Part shown: piece after piece, positions 62,360 through 64,000 of the stretch
Layout: each line of letters opens with the position of its first letter
Position numbering within the stretch: position 1 is the first letter of the stretch
From: SHVZ01 sp041906305
GTDB taxonomy: Bacteria > Pseudomonadota > Alphaproteobacteria > SHVZ01
Direction of reading: 5' to 3'
Length of the DNA stretch: 64,000 bases
Assembly (NCBI GenBank): GCA_041906305.1
Contig: JAYRJL010000003.1
Span: 248,001-312,000 of the forward strand
Notes under the pieces: generated by a model
Seen by the model: only the letters and a program-made list of their open reading frames with translations
The model's database searches: none
What the model was told of the DNA's origin: nothing
Position numbers and translations under genes: made by a program

Positions 62360-62659
62360 CTATTCTGGCTTCGGCGCGGCCTTGAAGAACTGCTGCGGCT
62401 CCTGGCCGAAGATCTTGGCGAAGGCCATGGCGATCTCGGTCCGTGCCTGATCGTCGATTGCCAGCGCTTCCTTGTCGTAGTCGGTCTTGGCCGCGAGATT
62501 CCGCCGGCAAAGCTCGATATAGGCATCCATCATTTCGGAGAACGCCTGGAAGCCCCTGGCGCCGATGGTTTCCGAACGCACGCGGAAGACCGAGGAGACT
62601 CCCCCCATCCGCTTCAGCATGTTGTCGAGATCGTGGGCGCGGTTCAGGTCCTCGATCAC
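62360..62659 (-). CDS. Small conserved-looking protein, unknown
   Basis: Protein of 99 residues, helical and charged, with no signal peptide or membrane segment (MIEDLNRAHDLDNMLKRMGGVSS...). The family is not recognised. Its start overlaps the stop of the GGDEF gene by four bases and it is 10 bases from the aminotransferase gene, which makes it part of the operon. It might be an interaction partner of the cyclase. Confidence 0.62.
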   Translation of the reverse strand: MIEDLNRAHDLDNMLKRMGGVSSVFRVRSETIGARGFQAFSEMMDAYIELCRRNLAAKTDYDKEALAIDDQARTEIAMAFAKIFGQEPQQFFKAAPKPE

Positions 62660-63630
62660 TGTCGGGACTCCTTCTGGTTCCTTGCTGGCCGCGCCACCTT
62701 ACCGGCAAGGCCCGGCTCGGCGCCAGCATCGCCCTCGGTCCATATCTCGACGCGATTGCGTCCGAGCCTCTTCGCCTTGTAGAGCGCCGCGTCGGCCTGG
62801 GCGATCACCTCGTCGACCTTGCTGTCGGGCAGCATCTGCGCGATGCCGAACGAGCAGGTGACGGGCAGCGTCCTTCCTCCGGAAAGCAGCACCGGGCGCG
62901 CGTCGAGCCGTTCGCGGAGCCGGTCGAGCGCGACGACGGCCTGGGCCGGCGTCGTCTCGGGCAGGCAGAACAGGAATTCCTCGCCGCCATAGCGGAACAG
63001 CGCGTCGTAGGGCCGAAGGCCGGAAAGGAAGATCTCGGCCGCCGCGGCCAGGACCTGGTCGCCGACCATGTGGCCGTAGGTGTCGTTGACCTTCTTGAAA
63101 TGGTCGAGGTCGCCGAGCGCCAGGCAGACCGGATGCTTGGAGCGGCGCGACCGGCTCTTCTCGCGCTCCAGCTCGGCCAGCATGCTCTGGCGGTTCTGCA
63201 CGCCGGTCAGCGGATCGAGCTCGGCCAACGCCGCTCGGAATGCCTTGCTGAGGCGCTTCGCATAGGTGGAGAAGGTGTCCACCTTGTCCATGAAGGCGTC
63301 GTACTCCTCGGGCGGGACCTTCGTGTCCTTGACGCCGCGCGCCGCGAGCCAGCGGGCATGGTCGTGCATGCGCTTGTGCGCCTCCGCCAGCGTGTGGAAA
63401 GCCGCCTGGTCGACCAGCCCGTCCTCCTTGTGCAGGTCGTGCCAGGCGCCGAAGCGCGTCAGGAAATGCGAGTTCTCGCTGGTGAGGTCCTTCGGCGGGT
63501 TCGACGACTTCGCCAGCACCGTGCGGTGCCAGCGGCGCAGCCACTCCTGGACCTCGGCCTCGGCCTCCTCGAGCACCGAGAGGATCTGCTCGATCGACCG
63601 ACGCGAGAGGGAGTGGAGAACGTCGCTCAC
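62656..63630 (-). CDS. Diguanylate cyclase with CZB-like zinc-sensing domain
   Basis: Protein of 324 residues. The GGDEF domain (about residues 140-305) has the active site RYGGEEFLF (GGEEF) and the LGDLDHFKKVNDTYGHMVGDQVL block; it makes cyclic di-GMP. The N-terminal domain resembles the chemoreceptor zinc-binding (CZB) domain of DgcZ: W34-H35 and H85-x3-H89 are present, but the cysteine of the C-x-F-G-x-W motif is T58 (T-R-F-G-A-W). Zinc control may be altered. It is cytosolic. Seven bases follow the acetoacetyl-CoA synthetase gene. Confidence 0.85.
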   Translation of the reverse strand: MSDVLHSLSRRSIEQILSVLEEAEAEVQEWLRRWHRTVLAKSSNPPKDLTSENSHFLTRFGAWHDLHKEDGLVDQAAFHTLAEAHKRMHDHARWLAARGVKDTKVPPEEYDAFMDKVDTFSTYAKRLSKAFRAALAELDPLTGVQNRQSMLAELEREKSRSRRSKHPVCLALGDLDHFKKVNDTYGHMVGDQVLAAAAEIFLSGLRPYDALFRYGGEEFLFCLPETTPAQAVVALDRLRERLDARPVLLSGGRTLPVTCSFGIAQMLPDSKVDEVIAQADAALYKAKRLGRNRVEIWTEGDAGAEPGLAGKVARPARNQKESRQ

Positions 63631-63637
63631 GAAGGAA

Positions 63638-64000
<363 letters not shown>

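Overview
The window is a GC-rich (about two thirds G+C by eye), densely coded piece of a bacterial chromosome. The gene families point to an alphaproteobacterium, probably from the Rhodospirillales/Hyphomicrobiales side: a three-gene 2-oxoglutarate:ferredoxin oxidoreductase, a DgcN-DgcA pair, an RpoE-ChrR pair, an invasion-associated-locus-B protein, a Rhizobium-etli-type asparaginase and an HK97/GTA-type portal gene. The exact genus cannot be read from the sequence. Genes are tightly packed, with many 4-base stop/start overlaps, and the left and right edges cut through genes. No rRNA, tRNA, CRISPR array, integrase or insertion sequence was recognised.

Layout. 1-4.3 kb: D-glutamate catabolism (dgcN-dgcA), a DUF924 protein and a gamma-glutamyltransferase, closed by a terminator. 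4.3-8.5 kb: a minus-strand run of gnd, gluconokinase, a serine hydrolase and a RidA protein with a histone-H1-like tail. 8.6-10.4 kb: a CBS-domain protein, a winged-helix protein and two small DUF5985-like membrane proteins. 10.4-12.7 kb: a solitary, frameshifted phage/GTA portal gene with a Cys-containing tail, followed by a TPR gene; this part looks foreign. 12.7-17.4 kb: korB, korA and an NAD(P)/FAD/Fe-S partner. 17.4-18.8 kb: small uncharacterised genes. 18.7-20.9 kb: divergent oxyR and ahpC-ahpD. 20.9-26.4 kb: two tandem proline iminopeptidases, an SDR-esterase pair and two tandem VOC proteins. 26.5-35.5 kb: a degenerate histidine kinase, 5-oxoprolinase pxpA/pxpBC with a Sel1 gene, a phosphatase-kinase pair, an Hpt protein and a response regulator. 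35.5-42.8 kb: aroA, a TauE-type transporter, leuA with a probable leucine leader, an epimerase, a SAM hydrolase and an FAH-family hydrolase. 42.8-51.6 kb: a HAD phosphatase, unknown small genes, an RRM protein, a TetR regulator with an S9 peptidase and a serine hydrolase, an amidase and a methyltransferase. 51.7-64 kb: aldehyde dehydrogenase and SDR around palindromic repeats, DedA, Bax-inhibitor protein, rlmN, ECF sigma/anti-sigma, an rRNA/tRNA-type methyltransferase, asparaginase, and a five-gene minus-strand run ending in an EamA transporter.

Functionally, several scattered units converge on glutamate and 2-oxoglutarate: DgcNA (D-Glu to L-Glu), gamma-glutamyltransferase, PxpABC (5-oxoproline to L-Glu), asparaginase and KorABC. 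Stress control is the second theme (OxyR/AhpCD, RpoE/ChrR, and a kinase fused to a universal-stress domain). The observations that most deserve a second look are the leucine leader peptide before leuA, the portal-tail-TPR locus, the pseudo-kinase-like sensor, the kinase-Usp/phosphatase pair, the RidA protein with a cationic tail, and the TGATCC-type promoter before the ECF sigma gene.
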